The notes: generated from the sequence alone by a model not told the origin. A stretch of 64,000 nt of DNA from Streptomyces sp. TP-A0356 (GCF_001417775.1 NZ_BBZJ01000021.1:248001-312000); one strand, 5' to 3'. Positions 9,240 through 20,892 are shown, numbered from the stretch's first letter. Made by a program: numbers and translations.

Positions 9240-11900
9240 GTGGAGGACTATGCGGGGCGGGTACTCGCCGACCGCTACCGCCTGCCGCTGCCGCCCTCCG
9301 ACGAGTACGAACTCGCCGAGACCCGGGCCTTCGACACGTACAGCGGGCAGGAAGTCCTCGTACGGCAGGTGCCGTTGCCCGAGGTCGTCGAGGCGGAGGT
9401 GCTCGACGCGGACGGGCTGCCCGAGGGGTTCGTGGCACGGGACGGCCGCACCCGCGGCGCCTCCGCGCGGACGGCGGCCACCCGCCGCCCCACCGACCCC
9501 GTCGTGCGGCGCGCGATCGAGGCCGCTCAGGCGGCCGCGCAGATACCCGACCATCCCCGCCTCGACCAGGTCTTCGACGTGTTCGCCGAGGGCGGCTCGC
9601 TGTGGATCGTGAGCGAACTGGTGGACGCGAGGCCATTGGCGGCGCTGCTCGCGCAGAAGCCGCTGACGCCCTACCGGGCGGCCGAGGTCGCCTCCGACGT
9701 CCTCATGGCCCTGCGCGTGCTGCACGCCCACGGCTGGGTGCACCGCAACATCACCGCACGCACGGTGCTCGTCTGTGACGACGGCCGTGTGGTGCTGACC
9801 GGTCTGGCGGCCGGGGCGGCGGAAGAGGCGCTGTGCGGATACGACCCCGTGCCTGTACAGGAGTTCGAGACGAGCGCCGGTCGGCCGGAGGCGGGCGGGG
9901 ACGCGTCGGGGGCTCGACCCGGGCGGCCCGGACCCGCCGGTGCGGGCGGCAGCGGCTTGGGCGCTCCCGCGGGCAAGGCCCCCGGGGGACCCGGTGCCGG
10001 GGCGTTCGGGGCCGTGAGCGGGGCCGCGCGGGGTATGGATCCCGAGGCCGCACGGCGCGCCGCGATCGAGGCGCGGGCGAACGGCGCGGCCGGCGGCGGG
10101 GGCACGCCCGGCAGCGGAGGTGCGCACGGCGGCGGTGTGCCCGCCGTGGCGCCGCGCGCGCTCGAGTCGGCCGAGGACGTGCGGGCGGCCCGTGCCGGGG
10201 CGATCGCGGCGTATCGCGCCGGGGCGCGGGCCGCGGCGCGGGTCCAGGAGGAACAGCGCGGCCCCCGGACGGCGTTGCCCGCGCCCCGCCCGTCCGACAC
10301 CGGCGCCGTGTCACCGTCGTACGCGTCGGGGCAGGGGAAGGAGCACCGCCCCGGCACCCCGCCGCCGGGACAGATCGCCGACCCGTACGGGGACAGCCGT
10401 ACGACCTCCTGGCACGGCGCGGTACCGCGTCCCGCGGCGCCGGTCGCCGACGGCCAGGGCCGCACCGCACTGCCCGGCGGCACACCCGGGGCCCCCGGCA
10501 ACGGCACCGCTCCGTACGGCACCGCTCCGTACGACGACGGCACGCCCGGCACCGGGGCGAGCGGCGGTCCGTACGAGAGCGCGGCCCGCGCCACGCACGC
10601 GACAGGCGACGGCGTCGGCGCCCCCTGGAACCACCGTGGCCCCGCCACCGCCCTCGCCGCCGAGCGGGCGCGGCAGGCGCGCATGGCCGTCGTCGGGCCC
10701 GTGACGGAGCGGTGGGCACCCGAGCAGGCCGGGCCCGTGCACGAGAACTGGCAGCTGGCCCCGCCGATCGGCCCCGCGACCGACCTGTGGGCGCTGGGCG
10801 CGCTGCTGTTCCGGGCCGTGCAGGGGCACCCGCCGTATCCCGAGGAGAACACCGCGGAGCTGGTCCAGCTCGTCTGCGCCGAACCACCCGCCTTCGCCGA
10901 GGAGTGCGGGCCGCTGCGCCCGGTCGTGGAGTCGCTGCTGCGTCAGGACCCGACCGAGCGGCTCGACTTCGAGGAGCTGCGCGGCTGGCTGCGCTCCCTC
11001 GTCCGGGCCGCGCCCGAACCGGAGGCCGGGGCGCACGTCATCGCGGCGCCGCCCGTCGACCCCCGTCGGCTGCCGATCGTACGGCGTCGCGGCGAGCTGG
11101 TCCGCAGGCGCCGCGCCGGGCTGCCCGCGACCACCCACGCCCGGCACAGGCGCGCCAAGGACGGGCGTCCGCACAAGCCCCGCAGGCTCGGCCGCACCCT
11201 GCTCCTGCTGATCCTGCTCGCGCTGGCCGCGGCGATCGCGTACGCCATGGCGTTCATGCCGAAGGTCCAGTCGAGCAGCGGCAGCGGGAGCGGCTCGACG
11301 ACGGAGCACACCGGCGCCGCCGGGGAAGCGAGCCCCGCGCCACGGCAGTCCGCCACGGGCGGCGCTCACCAGTCCGGCCAGAGCGGTTCCAACGCCTCCA
11401 CGCCCTCCCCCGGTTCCCCGCAGACGCAGACCAGCGAGTCCCAGGTCGCGCAGGGCTTCACCCTGCGCACCGACCCCGAGGGCTTCCGCGTCGCCGTGGC
11501 CAACGGCTGGGGCCGCACGCCGAAGAACGGACAGGGCCAGGTCGTCTACTCCCAGGGAGACTTCGAGCTCGTCGTCGTGCCCGGACGCGACAGCGCGAGC
11601 AGGTACGGCGGCGATCCGCTGGCCTACCAGCGGGAGTCGGAGCCCGAACTGCGGCCGTTCCGCGACTCCAGCTGGGCCACCTCCAGCGGGATGCGGCGCA
11701 TCGACGTCGGCGGGCGGACCATGGCCGAGGGCCAGTTCACCTGGACCGACGGCAGCGGACGGAACCTGTTCGTACGCAACCTCGCCCTCCTCGTCGGCGG
11801 CCGGTACCACGTGGTGCAGGTCCGCGGCCCGGACGCCGAACGCGACGAGGTGACCCGGCTGTTCGAGCAGGCGGAGCAGACGTACCGGACGTCCGGCTGA
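9240..11900 (+). CDS. Membrane pseudokinase 2 of the array, with a large insertion
   Basis: An 886-residue kinase-fold protein whose catalytic residues are lost. There is no Gly-rich loop, the ATP-binding Lys is Arg42, HRD reads HRN (Asn170), and DFG reads Gly188-Leu-Ala. The overall lobes remain, with SLWIVSELVDARPL, an APE motif at 493-495 and DLWALGALLFRAVQG. Between the lost DFG and APE lies about 290 residues rich in Ala, Gly, Pro and Arg. One membrane helix (about 652-673) leads to an external domain (DPEGFRVAVANGW to the end) related to those of its neighbours. GTG at 9240 follows GGGGGAGG. It presumably acts as a scaffold or allosteric partner of the adjacent kinases. Confidence 0.88.
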   Translation: MEDYAGRVLADRYRLPLPPSDEYELAETRAFDTYSGQEVLVRQVPLPEVVEAEVLDADGLPEGFVARDGRTRGASARTAATRRPTDPVVRRAIEAAQAAAQIPDHPRLDQVFDVFAEGGSLWIVSELVDARPLAALLAQKPLTPYRAAEVASDVLMALRVLHAHGWVHRNITARTVLVCDDGRVVLTGLAAGAAEEALCGYDPVPVQEFETSAGRPEAGGDASGARPGRPGPAGAGGSGLGAPAGKAPGGPGAGAFGAVSGAARGMDPEAARRAAIEARANGAAGGGGTPGSGGAHGGGVPAVAPRALESAEDVRAARAGAIAAYRAGARAAARVQEEQRGPRTALPAPRPSDTGAVSPSYASGQGKEHRPGTPPPGQIADPYGDSRTTSWHGAVPRPAAPVADGQGRTALPGGTPGAPGNGTAPYGTAPYDDGTPGTGASGGPYESAARATHATGDGVGAPWNHRGPATALAAERARQARMAVVGPVTERWAPEQAGPVHENWQLAPPIGPATDLWALGALLFRAVQGHPPYPEENTAELVQLVCAEPPAFAEECGPLRPVVESLLRQDPTERLDFEELRGWLRSLVRAAPEPEAGAHVIAAPPVDPRRLPIVRRRGELVRRRRAGLPATTHARHRRAKDGRPHKPRRLGRTLLLLILLALAAAIAYAMAFMPKVQSSSGSGSGSTTEHTGAAGEASPAPRQSATGGAHQSGQSGSNASTPSPGSPQTQTSESQVAQGFTLRTDPEGFRVAVANGWGRTPKNGQGQVVYSQGDFELVVVPGRDSASRYGGDPLAYQRESEPELRPFRDSSWATSSGMRRIDVGGRTMAEGQFTWTDGSGRNLFVRNLALLVGGRYHVVQVRGPDAERDEVTRLFEQAEQTYRTSG

Positions 11901-12074
11901 GCCCCCGGCCCCGAGGGCCGGGCACGGCGAGGTCCGATTGCGTTGAGTGTGCGGTGGTTCCGGCCCGTACGTGGAAGGGAGAACCGTCACAGTGCGGTCT
12001 CCGTGCGACCCCGCCGGTTCCCAGTGCGGGGGCCGCTCTTTAATCTGACCTCGTCAAGAACATTGCGGGGAAAC

Positions 12075-13685
12075 GTGAATCAGATGCAGGGCCTGCTCCT
12101 CGCGGGCCGCTACCGGCTCGTCGACTCCATCGGCAGCGGCGGCATGGGCCGGGTGTGGCGCGCCCACGACGAGGTGCTGCACCGGGCGGTCGCCATCAAG
12201 GAACTGACGGCCGCACTGTACGTGACGGACAGTGACCGTGCCGTGCTCCTCGCCCGGACCCACGCCGAGGCGCGGGCCGCCGCGCGCATCAACCACTCGG
12301 CCGTGGTCACGGTCCACGACGTCCTGGAACACGACAACCGGCCGTGGATCGTCATGGAGTTGGTCGAGGGCGGTTCGCTCGCCGACGCGGTCAAGGAGCG
12401 CGGTCGCGTCGAGGCCGCCGAGGCCGCGCGCATCGGGCTGTGGGTGCTGCGCGCCCTGCGCGCCGCGCACTCGGCGGGCGTTCTGCACCGCGACGTGAAG
12501 CCCGGCAACGTGCTGCTCGCCGCCGACGGCCGCGTGCTGATCACCGACTTCGGGATCGCGCAGGTCGAGGGCGACACGACGATCACCCGTACCGGGGAGA
12601 TCGTCGGATCCGTCGACTACCTGGCACCCGAGCGCGTCCGGGGCCACGACCCGGGCCCCGCCTCCGACCTGTGGGCGCTCGGCGCCACGCTGTACACGGC
12701 GGTGGAGGGCAAGTCGCCGTTCCGGCGGACCTCGCCACTGACCACCATGCAGGCCGTCGTCGACGAGGAGCCCGGTTCACCGCAGTTCGCGGGCCCCCTG
12801 GAGCCGGTGATCGCGGCACTGCTGCGCAAGGATCCCGCGCAGCGGCCCGGCGCGCCGGAGCTGGAGCAGATGCTGGCCGAGGCCGCGGAGGGGCGCCGCC
12901 CGAAGGCGGCGCAGGAGTACGTGCCCACGCAGCACGTGGACCTGTCGGGCCCCGGGGACACGACCGCACATGTGCCGCGGCCCCGGCAGCAGCACGAGCC
13001 GGAGACGGCCGGCGGCACCCTGCACCAGGCCGCCCCGCCGCCCGCGCCCCGCAAGCGCCGCCGTGGCCGGGCGGTGGCGCTCGTCCTCGCGGTGGCCGCT
13101 GTCCTCGGCGCCGTGGGCGTGATGGCCCTGCACAAGGCAGGAGGCGGTGGCAGCGGCACCGCGTCCGCCGCCACGCCGCCCCCGTCGGCACCCACCACCG
13201 GCACGCCGGACGCGAGCAACGTCCCGGACGGCTGGGTGCGCAAGAAGGATCCCGCGGGCTTCAGCCTCGCCCTGCCCGGCAAGGAGTGGAAGCGGAAGGT
13301 CTTCGACGCCTCCCAGACCGACTACACACCCGACGACGGGAAGCACTTCATCCGTATCGCCGTCGACAGTTCACCGGACTTCGACGACGCGCACGCGCAC
13401 CAGCAGGACCTGGAACAGCAGCTGCGGCGGCTGGTCGGCTACCAGCGGGTGATCCTGCGGAAGAACATCTACCGTGACCGTCCCGGCTCCCTGTGGGAGT
13501 ACACGTGGACCGCGCTGGCCAAGGACACGCCGTTCCCCGGGCCGCGCCACGCCGTCGAGGAGACGTACTTCGCCCGCGACGGTGTCGAGTACGCCATCTA
13601 CATGTCGGGCCCCGCGGCGGACTGGAAGACCGTGCACGAACAGTTCGACGTGGTACTGCGGGGGTGGCGTCCCCCGTCGGGATGA
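12075..13685 (+). CDS. Membrane Ser/Thr protein kinase 3 of the array
   Basis: A 536-residue PknB-type kinase. The catalytic domain is complete: GSGGMGRVW loop, Lys42, HRD Asp140, DFG Asp158, APE. A membrane helix at about 332-354 separates it from an external domain (VPDGWVRKKDPAGFSLALPG to the C terminus) with a W-rich core. I chose GTG 12075 because GCGGGG ends 4 nt before it; ATG 12084 is an alternative. The frame stays open upstream to 11943, but that stretch reads as non-coding. It is separated from the pseudokinase by 174 bp, so it may have its own promoter. Confidence 0.92.
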   Translation: MNQMQGLLLAGRYRLVDSIGSGGMGRVWRAHDEVLHRAVAIKELTAALYVTDSDRAVLLARTHAEARAAARINHSAVVTVHDVLEHDNRPWIVMELVEGGSLADAVKERGRVEAAEAARIGLWVLRALRAAHSAGVLHRDVKPGNVLLAADGRVLITDFGIAQVEGDTTITRTGEIVGSVDYLAPERVRGHDPGPASDLWALGATLYTAVEGKSPFRRTSPLTTMQAVVDEEPGSPQFAGPLEPVIAALLRKDPAQRPGAPELEQMLAEAAEGRRPKAAQEYVPTQHVDLSGPGDTTAHVPRPRQQHEPETAGGTLHQAAPPPAPRKRRRGRAVALVLAVAAVLGAVGVMALHKAGGGGSGTASAATPPPSAPTTGTPDASNVPDGWVRKKDPAGFSLALPGKEWKRKVFDASQTDYTPDDGKHFIRIAVDSSPDFDDAHAHQQDLEQQLRRLVGYQRVILRKNIYRDRPGSLWEYTWTALAKDTPFPGPRHAVEETYFARDGVEYAIYMSGPAADWKTVHEQFDVVLRGWRPPSG

Positions 13686-13814
13686 CGGATCCGCCCCCTC
13701 CGTACGCCTTCGCCCCTCGTTCGTACGCCCCCGTACGCCCACGTACGTCACTTGTCGGCCACCCTCGGGACGGAGTTTCGGGGGGTTCCGGTCCGGTGCG
13801 GCATGATGGGGCAC

Positions 13815-15455
<1,641 letters not shown>

Positions 15456-15532
15456 CGTCGGTACGTCACGGGTCTGTGACCGGTCGGCGGCGGAGGTGGC
15501 TGAGAAGCGCCCGACGCGATAAGCATGAACGC

Positions 15533-17188
15533 ATGAGCAACCACGGGGGAGGGCCTCAGTGGTCCGACGAGCCAACGAGTTTCGGACTGCAACCGCCGCG
15601 TCCGGGCGTGCCGTACCCGGGAAACCCGTACGCCCGGCCGCAGCCGGCGCACCCCGACCCCCAGCCGCACGCGGCCCCCACCCAGATCGTGCCCGAGGCG
15701 CCGCCGGACCCGGGTGTCGGGCGGCTCGTCGCCGGGCGCTACCGGCTGCTCGCGAAGCTCGGCCACGGCGGCATGGGCACGGTGTGGCGGGCCAAGGACG
15801 AGACGGTGGACCGCGAGGTCGCGGTCAAGGAGCCCCGGGTCCCCGATCACCTTCCCGAGCGCGAACAGGCCAACGCCTACGAGCGGATGCGCCGCGAGGC
15901 ACGGGCCGCCGCCCGCCTCGACCACCCCGCGGTCGTGAACGTGCACGACGTCGCCGTGGTGGACGGCAGGCCGTGGATCGTGATGGAGCTGGTGCAGGGC
16001 CGCTCGCTGGGCGAGGTTCTCCAGGAGGGCACGCTCGGCGTGCGCGAGGCGGCCAGGATCGGCCTGGAGGTGCTCGGCGCGCTGGAGGCCGCGCACTCGG
16101 CGGGCGTCCTGCACCGCGATGTGAAACCCGACAACGTCCTGCTCGGCCGTCATGACCGTGTCGTCCTCACCGACTTCGGCATCGCGCAGATCGAGGGCGA
16201 GAGCAGTCTGACGGACACGGGCGGCTTCGTCGGCTCGCCCGAGTACATCGCGCCGGAACGCGTGCTGGGCCACCGCCCCGGCCCGGCGTCGGACCTGTGG
16301 TCGCTCGGCGTGGTGCTGTACACGGTCACGGAGGGCGTCTCGCCGTTCCGCCGCACCAACACCCCCGCCACGCTCCAGTCGGTCCTCAACTCCACGCCGG
16401 CACCCCCCGCCGCGGCCCGCGGCCCGCTCGCCGACGCCATCAACGGCCTGCTGGACAAGGACCCCTCGCGTCGGCCGGTCGCGGCCGAGGTCCGCCGGCT
16501 GCTGGAGGAGGCGGTGAGACCGCCGCAGCCGACGCAGGCGGCGCGACCGGCCGTCCCGGCCGGCAGGGGCATCCGCCTCGGTCGCACGGCACTGACCGGG
16601 ATCGGCGCGGCGGTCGTCGCGCTCGCGGTGGCGGCCTACCTGGTCCTCGCGGACCCGTTCGCGGGCCCGCTGCCGGAGGGCTGGAAGCGGCACCAGGAGA
16701 AGGCGCTGGGCGCGACGGTCGCGGCACCCGCGGACTACCAGGTGAGCGTGCCCAAGCAGGACGCCACCGACAAGAACTGGGTGACGTACACCGACTGGAG
16801 CGGCAGCATCTGGATCGGACTGCACCTGGCGAAGAAGTCCGATGACTCCGCCCACCAGATCAAGGACTCGTCGGCGGCCGAGATGTACGCCGACAACGGC
16901 GCGTTCAAGGACAACGGCGCCTACGAACTCCACATGCCCAAGGGCCCGAGGACGGACCCCGAGCTGACCACGTACCGCGGTCAGAAGGCCGCGGAGAACA
17001 CGGTCGTCTACACGACCGACGACAGCCAGGACCCGCGTCCTCGGGAGCTGAGGATCTTCTACTACAAGGACTCCCGGGGCAACATGTACAAGCTCACGGT
17101 CAGCTACCCGGGCAAGGGCGACTTCACGGAACGCGGCCGCGAGGTGGCGAGGACGGCGATCGCGAACCTGGAGATCGACAGGCTCTAG
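15533..17188 (+). CDS. Membrane Ser/Thr protein kinase 5 of the array
   Basis: A 551-residue kinase with an N-terminal Pro-rich extension of about 60 residues not found in the other four. Catalytic residues are complete: GHGGMGTVW, Lys99, HRDVKPDN with Asp196, DFG Asp214, APE. A membrane helix (about 352-374) is followed almost directly by the external domain (LPEGWKRHQEKALGATVAAP onwards), with no low-complexity linker. The start is ATG 15533, 77 bp after the previous stop, so cotranscription with kinase 4 is likely. From memory, the orthologous kinase cluster of S. coelicolor has been linked to spore-wall synthesis. Confidence 0.92.
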   Translation: MSNHGGGPQWSDEPTSFGLQPPRPGVPYPGNPYARPQPAHPDPQPHAAPTQIVPEAPPDPGVGRLVAGRYRLLAKLGHGGMGTVWRAKDETVDREVAVKEPRVPDHLPEREQANAYERMRREARAAARLDHPAVVNVHDVAVVDGRPWIVMELVQGRSLGEVLQEGTLGVREAARIGLEVLGALEAAHSAGVLHRDVKPDNVLLGRHDRVVLTDFGIAQIEGESSLTDTGGFVGSPEYIAPERVLGHRPGPASDLWSLGVVLYTVTEGVSPFRRTNTPATLQSVLNSTPAPPAAARGPLADAINGLLDKDPSRRPVAAEVRRLLEEAVRPPQPTQAARPAVPAGRGIRLGRTALTGIGAAVVALAVAAYLVLADPFAGPLPEGWKRHQEKALGATVAAPADYQVSVPKQDATDKNWVTYTDWSGSIWIGLHLAKKSDDSAHQIKDSSAAEMYADNGAFKDNGAYELHMPKGPRTDPELTTYRGQKAAENTVVYTTDDSQDPRPRELRIFYYKDSRGNMYKLTVSYPGKGDFTERGREVARTAIANLEIDRL

Positions 17189-17330
17189 ACCAGGGAGGAG
17201 ACGGTCCACCACCGGCTGAGGGAGAAGCGGACGGCCTGATCAGCGCATTCGCTGCCAGCGGTCACTGGCGCGGTGTGGACACCCCGTGAAAGCGCGTTAC
17301 CGACGGGTACCCAAACGCTCCGTCCCCGCA

Positions 17331-17336
17331 TACCCT
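17331..17336 (+). promoter_or_regulatory. -10 element for a leaderless succinate-semialdehyde dehydrogenase mRNA
   Basis: TACCCT lies 7 nt before the ATG at 17344 and no ribosome-binding site is visible. That spacing predicts transcription starting at or next to the ATG. No convincing -35 was found. Confidence 0.4.
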
Positions 17337-17343
17337 GCGCCTC

Positions 17344-18984
17344 ATGACGGACTCGCAGGCCCCCGAGAAGGCCACCGACAGGACCGGTACGGGTACGGCC
17401 GGCACCAACCCCCTCGCACCCGCCCCCGTCGGCGCCCGCACGGCCGTCGACGTGGTCACGCCGGAGCTGGTGGCCCAGCTCACCAAGGGCGTGGTCGGCT
17501 CCGGCCGCACCGCCAACCACACGCCGTTCACCGGTGAGAAGCTGGCGGACCTGCCGGAGTCCACCCCGCAGGACGTGGCGGAGGCGTTCGCGCGAGCCCG
17601 CACGGCGCAGCCCGCCTGGGCCGCGACCCCCGTACGGCAGCGTGCCGCCGTTCTGCTCCGCTTCCACGACCTGGTGCTCGCCCGTCAGGCCGAGGTCCTC
17701 GACCTGATCCAGCTGGAGACCGGCAAGGCGCGCCTCCACGCCCACGAGGAGGTGCAGGCCGTCGCCGTGGCCGCCCGGCACTACGGCCGCAAGGCGCCCT
17801 CGTATCTGCGGCCCAAGCGGCACACGGGTGCCATCCCGACGCTCACGCGCGTCACCGAACTGCGCCACCCGCGCGGTGTCATCGGTCAGATCGCCCCCTG
17901 GAACTACCCGCTGGAGCTGTCGGTCGGCGATGCGCTGCCGGCCTTCGTCGCGGGCAACGCCGTCGTGATGAAGCCGGACACGGAGACGTGTCTGACCGCG
18001 CTGTGGGCGCGCGACCTGCTGATCGAGGCCGGGCTGCCCGCCGAGGTCTTCCAGGTCGTCATCGGCGACGGACCGGTCGTCGGCCCCGAGGTCGTCAAGC
18101 ACGCCGACTACGTCTCCTTCACCGGCTCCACCCGCACCGGCCGCGAGGTCGCGCAGGGCGCGGCCGCCCGGCTCGTCGGCGTCTCGCTGGAACTGGGCGG
18201 CAAGAACGCCATGCTGGTCCTTGAGGACGCCGACATCGAGAAGGCTGCGGCCGGTGCCGTGCGCGCCTGCTTCTCGTCGGCGGGGCAGCTCTGCATCTCC
18301 ATCGAGCGGTTGTACGTCCACGAGTCGATCGCGGACGCCTTCGTGGAGCGGTTCGCCGCCCGTACCCGGGCGATGCGGCTCGGTACGTCCCTCGCGTACG
18401 GCGCGGACATGGGATCCCTGGTCGGCGAGCGGCAGTTGGAGACCGTGAACCGGCACGTCGAGGAGGCCGTGGCCAAGGGCGCGAAGGTCCTGGCGGGCGG
18501 GGTGGCCCGTCCGGACATCGGTCCGTACTTCTACGAGCCCACCATCCTCGACGGCGTCGAGGCGCCGATGTCGGTGTGCGCGGAGGAGACCTTCGGCCCG
18601 GTCGTGTCGATCTACCGCTTCGCGACGGAGGACGAGGCGATCGAGCGCGCCAACGCCACGCCGTACGGCCTGAACTCCTCGGTCTGGACGAAGGACGGCC
18701 GGCGCGGCCGCGAGGTGGCCGCCCGCCTGCGCACCGGCACGGTCAACGTCAACGAGGGCTACGCACCCGCGTACGGCAGCGTCCAGTCCCCGATGGGCGG
18801 CATGAAGGACTCCGGCCTCGGCCGCCGCCACGGCTCCGAGGGCATCCTCAAGTACACCGAGGCACAGACCGTCGCCCACCAGCGGCTGCTGCCGATGGCA
18901 CCGTCGCTGGGCATGGACGACGAGAAGTACGCGGCCTTCATGAGCCGCAGCCTCAGGGCGATGAAGGCGTTCCGCCTGCGCTAG
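17344..18984 (+). CDS. gabD2: Succinate-semialdehyde dehydrogenase (NADP+)
   Basis: Oxidises succinate semialdehyde to succinate, feeding the TCA cycle from GABA or from 2-oxoglutarate decarboxylation. It is an aldehyde dehydrogenase of 546 residues. It has the cofactor segment APWNYPLELSVGDALPA, FTGSTRTGREVA, general base Glu283 in LELGGKN and nucleophile Cys317 in SAGQLCISIERL. The N-terminal 30 residues are a poorly conserved extension. Members of this actinobacterial type are annotated GabD2; the symbol rests on family resemblance and synteny. It is followed 59 bp later by a flavoenzyme gene on the same strand. Confidence 0.88.
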   Translation: MTDSQAPEKATDRTGTGTAGTNPLAPAPVGARTAVDVVTPELVAQLTKGVVGSGRTANHTPFTGEKLADLPESTPQDVAEAFARARTAQPAWAATPVRQRAAVLLRFHDLVLARQAEVLDLIQLETGKARLHAHEEVQAVAVAARHYGRKAPSYLRPKRHTGAIPTLTRVTELRHPRGVIGQIAPWNYPLELSVGDALPAFVAGNAVVMKPDTETCLTALWARDLLIEAGLPAEVFQVVIGDGPVVGPEVVKHADYVSFTGSTRTGREVAQGAAARLVGVSLELGGKNAMLVLEDADIEKAAAGAVRACFSSAGQLCISIERLYVHESIADAFVERFAARTRAMRLGTSLAYGADMGSLVGERQLETVNRHVEEAVAKGAKVLAGGVARPDIGPYFYEPTILDGVEAPMSVCAEETFGPVVSIYRFATEDEAIERANATPYGLNSSVWTKDGRRGREVAARLRTGTVNVNEGYAPAYGSVQSPMGGMKDSGLGRRHGSEGILKYTEAQTVAHQRLLPMAPSLGMDDEKYAAFMSRSLRAMKAFRLR

Positions 18985-19043
18985 GCGCGTGTGACCCGTC
19001 AGAAGCGCCCTAGACAGCACCAACTCTCAACGAGGAGAGGCAC

Positions 19044-20858
19044 GTGTCACAGGAGAACTCTGCCCCCGATCAGGACGATGGCGGCTACGACTACGACGTC
19101 ATCGTCGTCGGCTCAGGCTTCGGCGGCTCCGTCACCGCCCTGCGGCTGACCGAGAAGGGCTACCGCGTGGGCGTCCTCGAGGCGGGCCGCCGCTTCACGC
19201 GCGAGTCGCTGCCGAAGAACTCCTGGGACCTGAAGAACTATCTTTGGGCCCCCAGGCTCGGCATGTACGGCATCCAGCGCATCCATCTGCTGGGCAATGT
19301 GATGGTGCTCGCGGGCGCCGGGGTCGGCGGTGGCTCCCTCAACTACGCCAACACCCTCTACGTACCGCCGAAGGCCTTCTTCGACGACCCGCAGTGGAGG
19401 GAGATCACCGACTGGCAGGAGGAGTTGGGGCCGTACTACGACCAGGCGCGGCGCATGCTGGGCGTGCGGCTCAACCCGACGCTGACTCCCTCGGACGTCC
19501 ACCTCAAGGCGGCCGCCGAGCGGATGGGCGTGGGCGACACCTTCCACATGGCGCCGGTCGGCGTGTACTTCGGGGACGGTGACGACGCCGACGGAGCGGT
19601 CAGGGCCAGGCCCGGCGAGGAGGTACCTGACCCGTACTTCGGTGGCGCCGGGCCGGCCCGCCGGGCGTGCACCGAGTGCGGCGAGTGCATGACGGGCTGC
19701 CGTCACGGGGCGAAGAACACCCTCAACGAGAACTACCTGCATCTCGCGGAGAAGGCGGGCGCGGTCGTCCACCCCATGACGACGGTCGTGTCGGTCACGG
19801 ACGACTCACGGGGCGGGTACGCCGTCGCGACCCTGCCGACGGACGAGAAGCGCAAGGGCGAGGGGCGGATCTTCACGGCGCGGCGGGTCGTCCTCGCGGC
19901 GGGCACCTACGGCACGCAGACACTGCTGCACCGCATGAAGGCGAACGGCCTCCTTCCGTACCTCTCCGACCGGCTGGGCGAACTGACCCGCACCAACTCC
20001 GAGGCCCTGGTGGGCGCCCAGACGGACAACCGCCGCTATCGCAGGGCGCATGGCACGGCGCGGGCCGACTTCACGCGGGGCGTGGCGATCACCTCGTCGA
20101 TCCACCCGGACGAGAACACGCACATCGAGCCGGTCCGCTACGGCAAGGGGTCTAACGCGATGGGCGGTCTGTCCATCCTTCAGGTCCCGTACGCCGAGGG
20201 CTCCTCCCGGGTCCTGGCCTGGCTGGCGAACGCGGCGAAGCACCCCTGGCTCCTGGTCCGTTCGCTCTCCAACCGCCGCTGGTCGGAGCGGACCATCATC
20301 GGCCTGGTCATGCAGTCGCTGGACAACTCGCTGACCACGTATCTGAAGCCGACCGGCGCCGGGAAGGGCCTGCTGACGGCACGACAGGGTCACGGCGCCC
20401 CGAACCCCAAGCAGATCAGGGTGGCGTCGGAGGCGGCGTCCGCGATCGCCGCCGAGATCAACGGCTTCGCGGGCAGCAACGTCGGCGAACTGATGGGTAC
20501 TCCGCTGACCGCGCACTTCCTCGGCGGCTGCCCGATCGGCGCCTCTCGCCGGACGGGAGTGATCGACCCCTATCACCGGCTGTACGGACACCCCGGCATC
20601 TCGGTGGTCGACGGCGCGGCGGTGTCGGCGAACCTGGGCGTCAACCCTTCGCTGACGATCACCGCCCAGGCCGAGCGGGCGATGTCGTACTGGCCGAACA
20701 AGGGGGAGGCGGACCCGCGTCCGGCGCAGGGGGCGGCGTACGAACGCCTCAAGCCGGTGGAGCCCAGGCACCCGGCGGTACCCACGGGGGCGTTCGGGGC
20801 GCTGCGGCTGCCGTTCCTGGGGATGCCGGCGGTGCCGCCGAAGAAGCAGCGCACGTGA
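19044..20858 (+). CDS. GMC-family FAD oxidoreductase, cholesterol-oxidase-like, with a CxxCxxCxxxC motif
   Basis: A 604-residue flavoprotein that probably oxidises an alcohol or sterol-like substrate. The FAD-binding GSGFGG lies at residues 23-28, an AGAGVGGGSLNYAN segment follows, and the C-terminal GMC signature contains HFLGGCPIG and VDGAAVSANLGVNPSLTI. Between the domains, Cys209, Cys212, Cys215 and Cys219 form CxxCxxCxxxC inside ACTECGECMTGCRHGAKN, a ferredoxin-like arrangement that suggests a bound Fe-S cluster. ChoD-type actinobacterial proteins share this layout. No signal peptide is visible. GTG 19044 follows GAGGAGAGG. Substrate unknown. Confidence 0.88.
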   Translation: MSQENSAPDQDDGGYDYDVIVVGSGFGGSVTALRLTEKGYRVGVLEAGRRFTRESLPKNSWDLKNYLWAPRLGMYGIQRIHLLGNVMVLAGAGVGGGSLNYANTLYVPPKAFFDDPQWREITDWQEELGPYYDQARRMLGVRLNPTLTPSDVHLKAAAERMGVGDTFHMAPVGVYFGDGDDADGAVRARPGEEVPDPYFGGAGPARRACTECGECMTGCRHGAKNTLNENYLHLAEKAGAVVHPMTTVVSVTDDSRGGYAVATLPTDEKRKGEGRIFTARRVVLAAGTYGTQTLLHRMKANGLLPYLSDRLGELTRTNSEALVGAQTDNRRYRRAHGTARADFTRGVAITSSIHPDENTHIEPVRYGKGSNAMGGLSILQVPYAEGSSRVLAWLANAAKHPWLLVRSLSNRRWSERTIIGLVMQSLDNSLTTYLKPTGAGKGLLTARQGHGAPNPKQIRVASEAASAIAAEINGFAGSNVGELMGTPLTAHFLGGCPIGASRRTGVIDPYHRLYGHPGISVVDGAAVSANLGVNPSLTITAQAERAMSYWPNKGEADPRPAQGAAYERLKPVEPRHPAVPTGAFGALRLPFLGMPAVPPKKQRT

Positions 20859-20892
20859 GCGCGTGACGGTCGTACGCACGTCGTACACACAG

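Noticed and set aside
6577..9636. Minus-strand open frame of 1019 codons opposite kinase 1
   Set aside because: It mirrors the codon bias of the real plus-strand genes, has Arg/Pro-rich sequence and no domain.
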